From: Streptomyces qinglanensis | GTDB taxonomy: Bacteria > Actinomycetota > Actinomycetes > Streptomycetales > Streptomycetaceae | Assembly (NCBI RefSeq): GCF_900111245.1 | Contig: NZ_FOGO01000001.1 | Span: forward strand, 248,001 to 312,000 | Length of the DNA stretch: 64,000 nt | Direction of reading: 5' to 3' | In this document: positions 1 through 8,049 of the stretch, piece by piece | Position numbering within the stretch: the stretch's first letter is position 1 | Layout of the letters: each line of letters starts with the position of its first letter | Position numbers and translations under genes: made by a program | Notes under the pieces: model-generated | Seen by the model: only the letters and a program-made list of their open reading frames with translations | Told to the model about the DNA's origin: nothing | The model's database searches: none

Positions 1-236
1 TTGATCATCTTGAGCAGCAGCCGCGGGGTCTCGGCCTCCACCACGGCGTCGTCGGACAGCTCGACGCCGTACTCGCGCTTGATGACACCGGTCACCTGGA
101 GCAGCGCGAGCGAGTCGTAGCCCAGTTCGAGGAACGGGGTGTCCAGCACCGCCTCGTCCGAGACGTCCGCGTCCTCGGCCTCGCCCGCGCACTCCAGCAG
201 CTTCTCGGCCAGCTCACGCTGGGTGAACTCGCTCAC
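1..236 (-). CDS. Type II polyketide synthase acyl carrier protein (3' end outside window)
   Basis: Small acidic carrier protein that holds the growing chain of an aromatic (type II) polyketide synthase on a phosphopantetheine arm. The motif LGYDSLALLQ contains the serine that is modified, and the following segment VTGVIKREYGVEL is typical of actinomycete aromatic PKS ACPs. Start is GTG, whose last bases overlap the stop of the upstream cyclase gene (GTGA), so the two are translationally coupled. About 78 residues are inside the window; the family is usually 80-90 residues, so only a few C-terminal residues are missing. The minimal PKS ketosynthase pair is not in this window and would be expected to the left. 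Confidence 0.93.
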   Translation of the reverse strand, partial: MSEFTQRELAEKLLECAGEAEDADVSDEAVLDTPFLELGYDSLALLQVTGVIKREYGVELSDDAVVEAETPRLLLKMI

Positions 237-571
237 TGGATCCTCCCTCCGTCTTTCGTCCACACGTAGAACGGGTTCGCCATCGCGTCCTTGGGTTCCT
301 TCCAGTTCGGGTCGTAGGGCGACACGCACTGCGCGAGGCGGGTGTTGATGTCGTCGTAGAGAGGGTGACTGCGGGCGCGGTAGAGGTTGGGGGTGATGTC
401 CTCGTCCGCCTCCACGAGGTGGAAGTACAGGTCGTGGAAGCTGAAGAGCGTCCGTCGCGCGACCCCCACCATGTGGGGCAGCTCGGTCCCGTCCGACTCC
501 TCGAAGATGCTGGCGATGGAGTCGGCCCTGCCCGGCTCCATCCGCGCCACTATGAGCGTCCGGTGTGCCAC
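233..571 (-). CDS. TcmI-family polyketide cyclase
   Basis: Protein of 112 residues, the normal length for TcmI-type cyclases, which direct aldol ring closures of poly-beta-ketone chains. It begins MAHRTLIVARMEPGRADSIASIF and has the family's central LFSFHDLYFHLVEADEDI segment and the late YDPNWKEPKDAMA segment. Its stop overlaps the GTG start of the ACP gene by four bases. Together these two genes are good evidence for an aromatic polyketide pathway continuing to the left. The 183-bp gap to the next upstream gene (755) could hold the promoter; no clear -10/-35 pair was found. Confidence 0.92.
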   Translation of the reverse strand: MAHRTLIVARMEPGRADSIASIFEESDGTELPHMVGVARRTLFSFHDLYFHLVEADEDITPNLYRARSHPLYDDINTRLAQCVSPYDPNWKEPKDAMANPFYVWTKDGGRIQ

Positions 572-754
572 CGTCGGCCTCCTTGGGGAAGGTGTGGAGC
601 AGCCCGTCCCGGTCGGTCGGCGGGCCTGGCGGGCAGCGTGCCAGCGGCCTCTGGAGCCCCGCTCGATCCCGCCGCGATCCCGCCCGGCCCGCGGTGCCGC
701 GCCCCCGCCGCCCGCGTCCCGCGCAGTCGGGGCACGCCGGCCGGTCCCGCGCGG

Positions 755-2008
755 TCAGCGCAGCGGACCGGTGGTCACCGTGTTCCGCAGGGCCGCCTCC
801 TGGGAGAGCAGCAGCGGTCTGCCGACCATCCGGCCCTCCCGGCGGACGCCGCTGGCGTGCGCGCCGTATCCGCCGCAGGGCAGATTGCCGTCCTCGGTGT
901 CGAAGGGGGTGGCGTCCCGCAGCACGACGGCCGTGCCCAGGGTCCGCCCGGTCAGCCGCGGCTCGCCGAGGACCGCCGCGTACATCCCGCGCTCCAGCTC
1001 CAGGGGGTGCCGGGCCCAGCAGCGCAGCATCTCGGGGTCCTCGTAGGGGACGACGCAGAAGAGCGGGCCGGAGAGGGCGGGCGGATGGAAGCCGGGGTCC
1101 TCGTCGAAGACCAGCAGGGAGGGTTCGACCTGCATCCGCTCCGGGTCCGCCCCGCCCCCGGCCACCACTCGGTCGGCGTGCTCGGCCAGGAAGCGGGCGG
1201 CGCCCTCGACGGCCTCTCCGTAGGTGAGGGCGGTGAGCACGGCGTCGGGCCAGCTTCGGGCGCCCACCGTCAGCACGGACAGCTCGGCACGCAGCCGCTC
1301 GACCAGCGCGTCCAGCCGCAGCCGGTGGACGAACAGCACGTCGGGGCAGAGCCGGTGCTGCCCGGAGTTGTAGAGCCGGGCGCGCAGCACCGCCCGGCAG
1401 GCGGCGTCCGGTTCGGCCCGGGGACCGACGACCAGCGGGTTGGGCGCGGGCCCGGACAGCAGGAAGAGCGGACCGTCACCGATCTCGGTCATCAGCTTCC
1501 CGCCCGCCGCGGCGGAACCGGTGAAGACGACGGCGTCGGACTCGGCGCAGACGGGCGCGAAGTCGTGCTGCCCGGCGTCGGTGAACCGGATCCGCGCGGC
1601 CAGCGCGGGGTCGAGGCCGCGGCTGACGATCCGGTGCACCTCCAGCGCCGTCTCCCGGATCCGGGGCGTCGGCCGGACGACGACCTCGTCGCAGTAGAGC
1701 GCGGGCACCAGGCAGTGGCGGACGTAGGAAGAGAGCGCGGTGTCCTGCGGAAGCACGACGGAGACCCGGGAGAGCTGCGGCACTCCGGTGCGGGCCAGCT
1801 CCCAGGGCGCCCCGGCCACCGTGCGGAGCGAGCGCAGCAGTTCGTCACGGGCGCCGGCGCAGGTGGCGAGCCGGGTCAGCGCCGCCAGCAGTGCGGCGCG
1901 GCCGTCCAGCAGCGCGGCTGCCGCGCCGGTGGCCCTCTCGTGCGCCGCCTCGAGATCGGGCCACGGGCGGGTGACGGATTCCAGCACGGGCATGGAGGGC
2001 TGGGTCAT
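755..2008 (-). CDS. Aldehyde-dehydrogenase-superfamily protein with altered catalytic cysteine position
   Basis: A 417-residue protein of the NAD(P)-dependent aldehyde dehydrogenase / acyl-CoA reductase superfamily, somewhat shorter than the usual 450-500. The cofactor-domain motif VFTGSAAAGGKL and the catalytic-loop motif YNSGQHRLCPD are recognisable. In the family the loop reads GQxCxAPD; here the catalytic position is Arg219 (GQHR) and a cysteine sits two residues later (Cys221). It may therefore be non-catalytic, use the shifted cysteine, or bind an acyl chain. ATG at 2008 is chosen because GAGGAG lies seven bases upstream; an in-frame start at 2056 lacks this. It is divergent from the gene at 2233. 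Confidence 0.75.
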   Translation of the reverse strand: MTQPSMPVLESVTRPWPDLEAAHERATGAAAALLDGRAALLAALTRLATCAGARDELLRSLRTVAGAPWELARTGVPQLSRVSVVLPQDTALSSYVRHCLVPALYCDEVVVRPTPRIRETALEVHRIVSRGLDPALAARIRFTDAGQHDFAPVCAESDAVVFTGSAAAGGKLMTEIGDGPLFLLSGPAPNPLVVGPRAEPDAACRAVLRARLYNSGQHRLCPDVLFVHRLRLDALVERLRAELSVLTVGARSWPDAVLTALTYGEAVEGAARFLAEHADRVVAGGGADPERMQVEPSLLVFDEDPGFHPPALSGPLFCVVPYEDPEMLRCWARHPLELERGMYAAVLGEPRLTGRTLGTAVVLRDATPFDTEDGNLPCGGYGAHASGVRREGRMVGRPLLLSQEAALRNTVTTGPLR

Positions 2009-2114
2009 GGAGGACTCCTCGGGCACGGGCGGGTGCGCTCCCACCGGCTGCTTCAACCGGCGCTCGACCCCGCCGGGTTACCTTTCCCTGCGGTTCACCG
2101 CCGCATTTCCGAGG

Positions 2115-2154
2115 AATCACCGAAGTCGCGTATATCAGGTCTGTGACGGTGATT
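2115..2154. promoter_or_regulatory. Inverted repeat in divergent promoter region
   Basis: AATCACCG at 2115-2122 is mirrored exactly by CGGTGATT at 2147-2154, with a 24-base spacer that contains TATATC (2131-2136), a possible -10 for the rightward gene. A related TTCACCG lies at 2094-2100, exactly 22 bp before ATCACCG at 2116, a spacing compatible with direct-repeat sites of SARP regulators. The region separates the ALDH-like gene (leftward) from the gene pair starting at 2233. Binding by the local SARPs is inference. Confidence 0.4.
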
Positions 2155-2232
2155 TCAGCGTAGGGGGGACAAGAGCGGGGTGTCGAGAGGGCCGCCCCGG
2201 ACCGGGCGGCCGGACCAGGAGGGGACCCGTCC

Positions 2233-3690
2233 ATGACGCTGACCGCCCGCACCGGACCCGCCGCCCGCACCGGACCCGAGGAGCCACCCGGGGAGACCGC
2301 GCCCTGGGAGGGGCAGCCGCTGACCGACCACTGGGAGACGGTCCGCGGCCTGGTGGGCTCCCCGCACCCGCGGCCGGCCGGGACGGACCCCGGCGACGGA
2401 CGGGGTCCGGCCGGCTTCGCGCCGTGCGGTGAACTCCCCTCCCTCGACGGCCCGCTGCGCGGCTACCTGGCGGCGGCCGGGACGCGGGTGACCCGGCTGC
2501 CCGACCACCGCGGCGTCCGGTGGCAGCTGTTCGACCACTGCGCAGCCCCCGAAGGCCGCACGGTGCAGGAGGGGGCGCTGCTGCTCGTCGCGCGGGCCGC
2601 GCAGCACACGCGGCGGACCGGTCGGCGGATCGCGCTGCTGGCGCCCTCGTCCGGCAATCTGGCGAACGCGCTGCGCGATGCGCTGCTGCGGGCCCACCGA
2701 TACGGGCTGACCCACCCGGACCAGGTGCGGGTGATCGCGCTGGTGCCCGCCGCCTCCCGGCACAAGGTGGCCGACTCGGCACTGGCCCGCCACCCGGAGC
2801 TGCGGCGCCGCAACCCCCTGGTCGTCCAGCACGGTGCGGATCCGGGCTCCGTGCACGAACTGGCCGCCGCCTACTGCCGAGCGCACGCCCGGGCGCTGTG
2901 CACCGGGACGGGAACCGCGCTGTGGTACGTCCGCGACCCCGTCGAGCACCGGGCCGCGGCCGCGCTGCGCGCGTTCGTGGAGCGGGACGCGCTGGGCGCG
3001 GCGCCCGCGGCCGGACGGGTGCACGCACAGGCCGCCGACACCGGATCGGGGCTGCTGGGGCACCGCGCGGGCAGCGCCCTGGCGGCGGACGGCGCCGCCG
3101 ACGCGGCCGGGCCGCGCCCGCTGCTGGTGCAGCAGCCGCGCACCTGCGGCCTGGTGCTGCATCTGCTGACCGGCTCGTGCTCCCGGGAGGCCGCGCCCCG
3201 GTACCGGTACGACGCGGCACGCCGCCTGCACCACCAGCCGCCCGGCAGCCCCGACCCGCACTTCCCCCGCACGGCGCACCACCCCGAGGAGGTGGTGGAG
3301 CCCGCCTTCTTCACCCGCGCCCCCGGCACGGCACCGGAGGTGAGCGCGCTGCTGCGCGCCCACCGGGGCACGGGGATCGTCGTCTCCCGCTACGAGTGCC
3401 TGACCCGCTATCCGTCCCTGCGCGCCCTGCTGGGCCCGGCCGGTGTCGCGCTGCCCGCCGACCCGGCCCGGTTGGCCGACTGGTCGCTGGTGATGACGCT
3501 GACCGGGGCCCTGAACGCGGTGGAGCGTGGCCTGCTGACCGCTCCGGAGGTGGTGGTGCACCGCACCGCTTCGCACAGCGCGGCGGAGCGCACCCCGGTA
3601 CCCGGCGCACTGGCCCGGTACGCGGACTCAGCGGACGAACTGCACGCCGTGCTGACCGGGGCGCTCGACGACCGCGGGCGGTCGCGGTGA
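2233..3690 (+). CDS. Uncharacterised protein, possible PLP fold-type II enzyme (DUF6002-like)
   Basis: Protein of 485 residues with no firm function. The segment LLAPSSGNLANALRDAL resembles the SxGN-type phosphate/substrate loop of fold-type II PLP enzymes (threonine synthase, cysteine synthase family), and the surrounding alternation of helices and strands would fit. No clear PLP lysine motif was identified, so the assignment is weak; it may belong to the uncharacterised actinobacterial family DUF6002. The N-terminal 45 residues are Pro/Gly-rich and probably disordered. Its stop overlaps the GTG start of the next gene, implying coupled expression with the ATP-grasp-like protein. It is divergent from the ALDH-like gene. 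Confidence 0.6.
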   Translation: MTLTARTGPAARTGPEEPPGETAPWEGQPLTDHWETVRGLVGSPHPRPAGTDPGDGRGPAGFAPCGELPSLDGPLRGYLAAAGTRVTRLPDHRGVRWQLFDHCAAPEGRTVQEGALLLVARAAQHTRRTGRRIALLAPSSGNLANALRDALLRAHRYGLTHPDQVRVIALVPAASRHKVADSALARHPELRRRNPLVVQHGADPGSVHELAAAYCRAHARALCTGTGTALWYVRDPVEHRAAAALRAFVERDALGAAPAAGRVHAQAADTGSGLLGHRAGSALAADGAADAAGPRPLLVQQPRTCGLVLHLLTGSCSREAAPRYRYDAARRLHHQPPGSPDPHFPRTAHHPEEVVEPAFFTRAPGTAPEVSALLRAHRGTGIVVSRYECLTRYPSLRALLGPAGVALPADPARLADWSLVMTLTGALNAVERGLLTAPEVVVHRTASHSAAERTPVPGALARYADSADELHAVLTGALDDRGRSR

Positions 3691-4976
3691 CGGGCGCCGG
3701 GAGCCGGTCCGCCCCCGGCGGGCCCGGCCGGCGGCCCGCCGCGGCGGTGCCGGGCGAGGCCGTGCGCGCCCGGCGGGCCGCCGCCGGCCTCCCCGCGCAG
3801 GGACCGCTGCCCGCACGGCCGTTCGTGCTGCCGCGCGGCCGCTACGACGAACTCTTCGAGACCGCGGCGGCGCTGCTGGCGCTGGTGCGCCGGGCGGTGC
3901 TGGCGCTCGGACCCACCTGGCCCGACCGGCTGGTCGCGCTCGGCGCCGACCCCGCCGACCATCCCCCGCACTCGGGGCTGGAGGGAGCGGAGACCGACTG
4001 CTGTGCCGTACTGGCCGGTGCCGACTTCCTGGTCGGTGCGGCCGGGCCGCAGCTACTGGGCCTGGACACCGGCGGGACGCTCGGCAGCCCCCGGGAGACC
4101 GGGGTGCTCACCCGCGCGTGGCAGCGCGCCGCAGCCGGGCTGCCGGAGGCACCGCTGTTCGGGCACGATCCGCGGACCGTACGCGCCGCCGCGCTCGCCG
4201 ACCTCTGCGCGCGGCGGGGACTGCCGCGCACGGTGGCCCTCATCGGTCCCGGCTTCCACCCCGACGAGCTGCGCGAGCTGCGGGCGCACGGCTTCACCGC
4301 CGACCTGCTGCCCCGCGCCGGGGTCCGGGGCGGTCCCGGCCCGCGCAGCTACGCGCTGGGGCTGCTCGGCGGCGCGCCCGCAGCGATCGGCGGGGCCGCC
4401 GACCTGCCGAAGGCGTGCCGGGCGGGCCTCCTGCTGCTGCCGCAGCCGAGCAGCGGGCTGCTGGCCGACAAGCGGGCCCTCGCGCTGGTCTCCGAAGGAC
4501 TGCCCTGGATGACCCGGGGCGAGCGGGCGCTGGTGGAACGTCGGCTGCCGTGGACCCGGATCACCCTGGCCGGGCGCACCAGCTGGCACGGCACCGAACG
4601 GGACCTGCCGGCCCTGGTGCTCGCCGAACCCGAACGGTTCGTGCTCAAGCGGGCCGTCGCGGGAACCGGGCCGGTCGTGGCCGGGCACGCGACGGCGCCG
4701 GAGGTCTGGGCGGCGGCGGTGCGGCGCGCCTTCGGCCTCGGCGACAGCGTGGTGCAGGAGTACGTGCGACCGGCGCCCCGTCCGCTGGAGCTGAGCGACG
4801 GCGCGGCCGTACGGACCGTGCGGGCCGCCGCTCCGGTGCTCAGCCCGCTGCTGTTCGCCGGGCGGCCGGGCGGATGCCGGGTCAGCTTCCCGGCACCCGG
4901 CGTCCCGGCATCCGGCGCCGGGCCCTCCCGCCTCCCGGCCGACGCCGTGCTGGCGGGCCGGGAGGCGTCCGACTGA
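3687..4976 (+). CDS. ATP-grasp-like protein
   Basis: Protein of 429 residues starting at a GTG that overlaps the previous stop (GTGA). The C-terminal half carries features of ATP-grasp ligases: GLLADKRALALVSE, then RFVLKRAVAGTGPVVAG (nucleotide-binding lysine and small-residue loop) and SVVQEYVRP (a strand with an acidic residue). The arrangement resembles circularly permuted or glutathionylspermidine-synthase-like ATP-grasp proteins, which join carboxylates to amines. In this locus it could attach an amino acid or amine to a polyketide or peptide, in partnership with the protein encoded just upstream; this is inference. It ends five bases from the convergent SARP gene. Confidence 0.6.
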   Translation: MTGAGSRSAPGGPGRRPAAAVPGEAVRARRAAAGLPAQGPLPARPFVLPRGRYDELFETAAALLALVRRAVLALGPTWPDRLVALGADPADHPPHSGLEGAETDCCAVLAGADFLVGAAGPQLLGLDTGGTLGSPRETGVLTRAWQRAAAGLPEAPLFGHDPRTVRAAALADLCARRGLPRTVALIGPGFHPDELRELRAHGFTADLLPRAGVRGGPGPRSYALGLLGGAPAAIGGAADLPKACRAGLLLLPQPSSGLLADKRALALVSEGLPWMTRGERALVERRLPWTRITLAGRTSWHGTERDLPALVLAEPERFVLKRAVAGTGPVVAGHATAPEVWAAAVRRAFGLGDSVVQEYVRPAPRPLELSDGAAVRTVRAAAPVLSPLLFAGRPGGCRVSFPAPGVPASGAGPSRLPADAVLAGREASD

Positions 4977-4981
4977 GACCG

Positions 4982-5836
4982 TCAGCCGCCGCGCAGCGCC
5001 CTCAGCGGCCCCCCGCTGCCGCTGAAGGCCACGTCGCGGGCGGCGCCGGTCAGCTCCAGTTCGACCGAGGAGTCGAGCACGGCGCACTGGAGGCGCTGCA
5101 GGTCGGGTGAGGGGTCCAGGCCCAGCTCCCGGGAGAGGACGCCCCGCAGCCGCTGGTAGACCTCCAACGCGTTCCCGCGTCTGCCCGAGCGGTAGAGCGC
5201 GAGCATGAGCTGCGCCTGGATGCCCTCGTGCAGCGGATGCTGGGCGGCGAGCCCGGAGAGCTCCCCCACCAGTTCGTGGTGCCGGCCCAGGCTCAGGTCC
5301 ACCTCGATGCGCTGGTTGAGGATGCCCAGCCGGGACTCCTCCAGCCGGGTCGCCTCGATCTCCAGCAGCGGACCGCACTGCACGTCCACCAGCGCGGGGC
5401 CGCGCCACAGCTCCAGGGCCCGGCGGAAGGAGGCGGAGGCGCCGACGCAGTCGCCGGCCTCCAGCGCCCGGTGTCCCGCGCCGGAGAGCCGCTCGAACTC
5501 GCAGACGTCGACCATTCCGCCCTGGGTGTCGAGCAGATAGCCGCCGGACTCGGTGATCAGCACGCTCTTGGCGCCGTGCGGCAGATCGGGGTGGTGCCGG
5601 TCCCCCAGGGCGGCCGCGATGAGGTTGCGGAGCTGCAGCACGTACGTCTGGAGCGTGGTCTGCACGCTGCGCGGCGGGGCCTCCCCCCACAGTTCCTCCA
5701 CCAGGGAGGCGACGGAGACCACTTGGTCCGGGTAGAGCGCCAGCAGGGCCAGCACCTTTCTCGGTTTGACCGCGGTCGGGACGACGGAGACCCCCGACTG
5801 GACGACCCGGCAGGGTCCCAGCACACTGATGTCCAT
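4982..5836 (-). CDS. SARP-family transcriptional activator 1
   Basis: Streptomyces antibiotic regulatory protein of 284 residues. An N-terminal winged-helix (OmpR-like) DNA-binding domain contains VKPRKVLALLALYPDQVVSVASLVEELWGE within the first 55 residues and the TTLQTYVLQLRN helix. A bacterial transcriptional activation domain follows, with ALELWRGPAL, EATRLEESRLGILNQRIEVDLSLGRH and HPLHEGIQAQLMLALYRSGRRGNALEVY. This is the size of RedD/ActII-ORF4-type activators of type II PKS clusters. ATG at 5836 follows GAAGGGAG. A tandem 9-10-bp repeat lies directly upstream. A second SARP is encoded at 6876-7733. Confidence 0.93.
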   Translation of the reverse strand: MDISVLGPCRVVQSGVSVVPTAVKPRKVLALLALYPDQVVSVASLVEELWGEAPPRSVQTTLQTYVLQLRNLIAAALGDRHHPDLPHGAKSVLITESGGYLLDTQGGMVDVCEFERLSGAGHRALEAGDCVGASASFRRALELWRGPALVDVQCGPLLEIEATRLEESRLGILNQRIEVDLSLGRHHELVGELSGLAAQHPLHEGIQAQLMLALYRSGRRGNALEVYQRLRGVLSRELGLDPSPDLQRLQCAVLDSSVELELTGAARDVAFSGSGGPLRALRGG

Positions 5837-5860
5837 CTCTCGCTCCCTTCGGGTGCGTTC

Positions 5861-5930
5861 TCGGACTGCTTCGGACTGCTTGGACTGCTTGCACTGCTTC
5901 GGAGTGCTTCGGAGTGCCTGGACTGCTTGG
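5861..5930. repeat. Tandem 9-10-bp repeats upstream of SARP gene
   Basis: About seven head-to-tail copies of TCGGACTGCT or its variants (TGGACTGCT, TGCACTGCT, TCGGAGTGCT) fill almost the whole 95-bp gap between the thioesterase stop and the SARP start at 5836. The near-10-bp period places each copy on the same face of the helix. It may be an operator array for a SARP or another activator, or a slippage-prone spacer; the function is inferred only from position. Confidence 0.8.
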
Positions 5931-5931
5931 A

Positions 5932-6762
5932 CTAGGTGGACGGCTCGGACAGTGGTGCGGCGCCTTGCCCGGTACCGCTGCGGCGCAGTTGTGCCGCCAG
6001 CAGCTCGGGCAGCGCGGTGTCGCGTACGAAGAAGTGGCCCCCGGGTACCTGGTGCTGCGCGAACGGGCCGCTCGCCCAGCGGCGCCACTCGGCGACGGCG
6101 GCGGCCGGGGCCGCCTCGTCCCGGGTGCCGGCGAACACGTGCACGGGGCAGTCGAGCGGGGTGTCCCAGTACGGGTCCGCCGCGCCGCCGAGCGCGCGCA
6201 GGCTGGCGGCGAGCCGCAGGTCGTCGCGCATCGTGGAGAGCAGGGTGCGCAGCCAGTTCGGGCGCTCGAACATGTAGGAGGGCAGGGTGCCGTACCGGTT
6301 CAGCGCGGCCAGCAGCGCCGTGTCGGGCAGATCGTACTGGTCGGTCAGCGGGGTCGGCAGGTGCGGCGGCGGGCAGGCGCCCAGCCCGACCAGCACCGGC
6401 GCTGCCCGGCCCGCGCGGCGTGCCCGCTGCGCGAAGCGGTAGGCCACCAGCGCGCCGAGGCTGTGCCCGTAGAGCGCGTAGGGCTGGTCCAGCAGCGGAC
6501 CGAGCTGTGCGTCGAGTTCGTCCAGCAGCACGGGGGCGTCGGTGATGCGCGGCTCACGCAGCCGGGTCTCCCGGCCGGGGAGCCGGACGGGCAGCACACA
6601 GGCGCTCGGGTCGAACCCGCGGCGCCAGCGCGCGAAGGTGAGCGCCCCGGCGCCCGCGTGGTGGAAGCAGAACAGCCGCAGTCCGCCGTCGGCGGGCTCC
6701 CGCGTGGCGGGCGATGCGTCCGTCGTGCGTGGTCCGGGAGGTGCCGCGAGATACGCGTTCAT
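5932..6762 (-). CDS. Type II (editing) thioesterase
   Basis: Alpha/beta-hydrolase of 276 residues in the external thioesterase family, which removes aberrant acyl groups from carrier proteins of PKS and NRPS systems. It has the N-terminal LFCFHHAGAGALTFARW motif, the nucleophile elbow YGHSLGALVAYRFA, and the C-terminal GTRDEAAP (catalytic Asp) and PGGHFFVRD (catalytic His) segments. All triad elements are present. It lies between the two SARP genes on the same strand. The in-frame ATG at 6762 directly follows a G-rich ribosome-binding stretch. Confidence 0.92.
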   Translation of the reverse strand: MNAYLAAPPGPRTTDASPATREPADGGLRLFCFHHAGAGALTFARWRRGFDPSACVLPVRLPGRETRLREPRITDAPVLLDELDAQLGPLLDQPYALYGHSLGALVAYRFAQRARRAGRAAPVLVGLGACPPPHLPTPLTDQYDLPDTALLAALNRYGTLPSYMFERPNWLRTLLSTMRDDLRLAASLRALGGAADPYWDTPLDCPVHVFAGTRDEAAPAAAVAEWRRWASGPFAQHQVPGGHFFVRDTALPELLAAQLRRSGTGQGAAPLSEPST

Positions 6763-6875
6763 CCCTCCCCCCTTCCCCCGTCCCGATGACGGGGCCGGTC
6801 GTCGAGGGCCAGATCCTCACGACCGGCGCTGGACGACAGCTTGAAGCGGGGTGGAACCGGCCCGGGGAGGGCCCC

Positions 6876-7733
6876 TCACCCCGCGAGGCCGGCTGCCGCA
6901 CCGGACTCGGCGCCCCGCCAGGCGGCGAGGGCGTCCTCGCCCCGGAGAATGGCCTGGTGCAGGCGGTCGATCCGGGGCGAGGGCTCCAGGCCCAACTCCT
7001 CCACGAGGGTGGCGCGCAGCCGCCGGAAGGCGACCAGCGCGTCGGAGGAGCGGCCGTCCTGATGAAAAGCAACCATGAGCAGCGCGTGCAGGTTCTCGTA
7101 GAGCGGGTAGCGGCTGCGCAGGGCGCACAGCTCGCCCAGCACCTGGCGGTGCCGCCCCAGCCGCAGATCCGCGTCGATCCGCCGCTCCAGCGCGCCCAGC
7201 CTGCTCTCCTCCAGCCGGGTGGCCTCGATGGCGAGGTGCTTGCCGTGCGGCAGATCGGCGAGCGCCGGACCGCGCCACAGCGCGAGCGCCTCGTCCAGCA
7301 GCCGCGCGGACTTGGCCATGTCACCGGCCTCGTAGGCCGCGTGCCCGTTGCGGGTGAGCTGCGCGAACTGCAGCGCGTCGACGTCGGCGTCGGCGATCTC
7401 CAACTGGTAGCCGCCGTGCCGGGTGGCGAGGATGTGCTTGTCCCCGGGGACGCGGGGATCGCACGGCGCGGCGCCCGTCGCGGGCAGCGGACCCGGGTCG
7501 CCGAGCGCGGCGCGGAGCCTGCGGCGCAGTTGCAGGATGTAGGTCTGGAGCGTGGTGGGGGCGCTGCGCGGGGGCCCGGCGCCCCAGACCTCCTCCATGA
7601 GGTCGGACACCGGCACGATGTGCCGGCTGCGGAGCGCGAGCAGGGCCAGGATCTGCCGCGGCTTGGCCGCGCTCGGCGCGATCGAGGCGCCCGCCGTCTC
7701 GGCGTGCAGAGTTCCCAGTACCCTGATGCGCAT
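6876..7733 (-). CDS. SARP-family transcriptional activator 2
   Basis: Second SARP, 285 residues, starting MRIRVLGTLHAE. It shows the winged-helix segment KPRQILALLALRSRHIVPVSDLMEEVWGAGPPRSAPTT, with the recognition region TTLQTYILQLRRRLRAAL, then the activation domain with ALALWRGPALADLP, EATRLEESRLGALERRIDADLRLGRH and YPLYENLHALLMVAFHQDGRSSDALVAFRRL. It is a paralogue of SARP 1, not a recent duplicate, since sequence similarity is moderate. Two SARPs flanking a thioesterase imply layered activation of the cluster. Confidence 0.93.
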   Translation of the reverse strand: MRIRVLGTLHAETAGASIAPSAAKPRQILALLALRSRHIVPVSDLMEEVWGAGPPRSAPTTLQTYILQLRRRLRAALGDPGPLPATGAAPCDPRVPGDKHILATRHGGYQLEIADADVDALQFAQLTRNGHAAYEAGDMAKSARLLDEALALWRGPALADLPHGKHLAIEATRLEESRLGALERRIDADLRLGRHRQVLGELCALRSRYPLYENLHALLMVAFHQDGRSSDALVAFRRLRATLVEELGLEPSPRIDRLHQAILRGEDALAAWRGAESGAAAGLAG

Positions 7734-8049
7734 CCGGGGCCTCCCCGTTGGCGGTTCCCGCTGGTGGGTGTCGCTGCTTCGGTCACTGCGTACGGTTGGG
7801 AGAATCGCATCCGTACGTGCCGCGCGACAGTGAGCAACTCACGATCTCGGCGCGGATATCCGGCGGAGCCGGGCATGAGTTTTTCACATGGAGGGTCGTG
7901 AAGCCTCCACTGGCCTGAGCCCTGGGCGCCGCCCACACTGCTGTCCTGCGCATCGGACCCTCACGATCGGGCCACTCCCCACAGCACCGCGTCGCCCCAT
8001 GAGTCCACGGGGGGCCATGGGTTCCGCTCTCTCCAGACGGGAGACCACG
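7734..8049. other. Intergenic region between SARP 2 and RiPP-like precursor gene
   Basis: 316 bp without a credible gene. It must hold the leftward promoter of SARP 2 and the rightward promoter of the precursor/YcaO pair. Small dyads are visible: GGAGG (7890-7894) faces CCTCC nine bases later (7904-7908), within a region carrying TTCAC and GTGAA half-sites. GGGAG seven bases before the ATG at 8050 is the ribosome-binding site of the precursor gene. No firm -10/-35 pair was found. Confidence 0.5.

Noticed and set aside
365..2146. Long rightward open frame opposite the cyclase and ALDH-like genes
   Set aside because: Low-complexity Arg/Gly/Pro product with no family pattern; a GC-rich shadow of the leftward genes.
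5861..5930. Possible CRISPR-like or coding repeat
   Set aside because: Units of 9-10 bp without spacers; frame changes between units, so it is not coding either.
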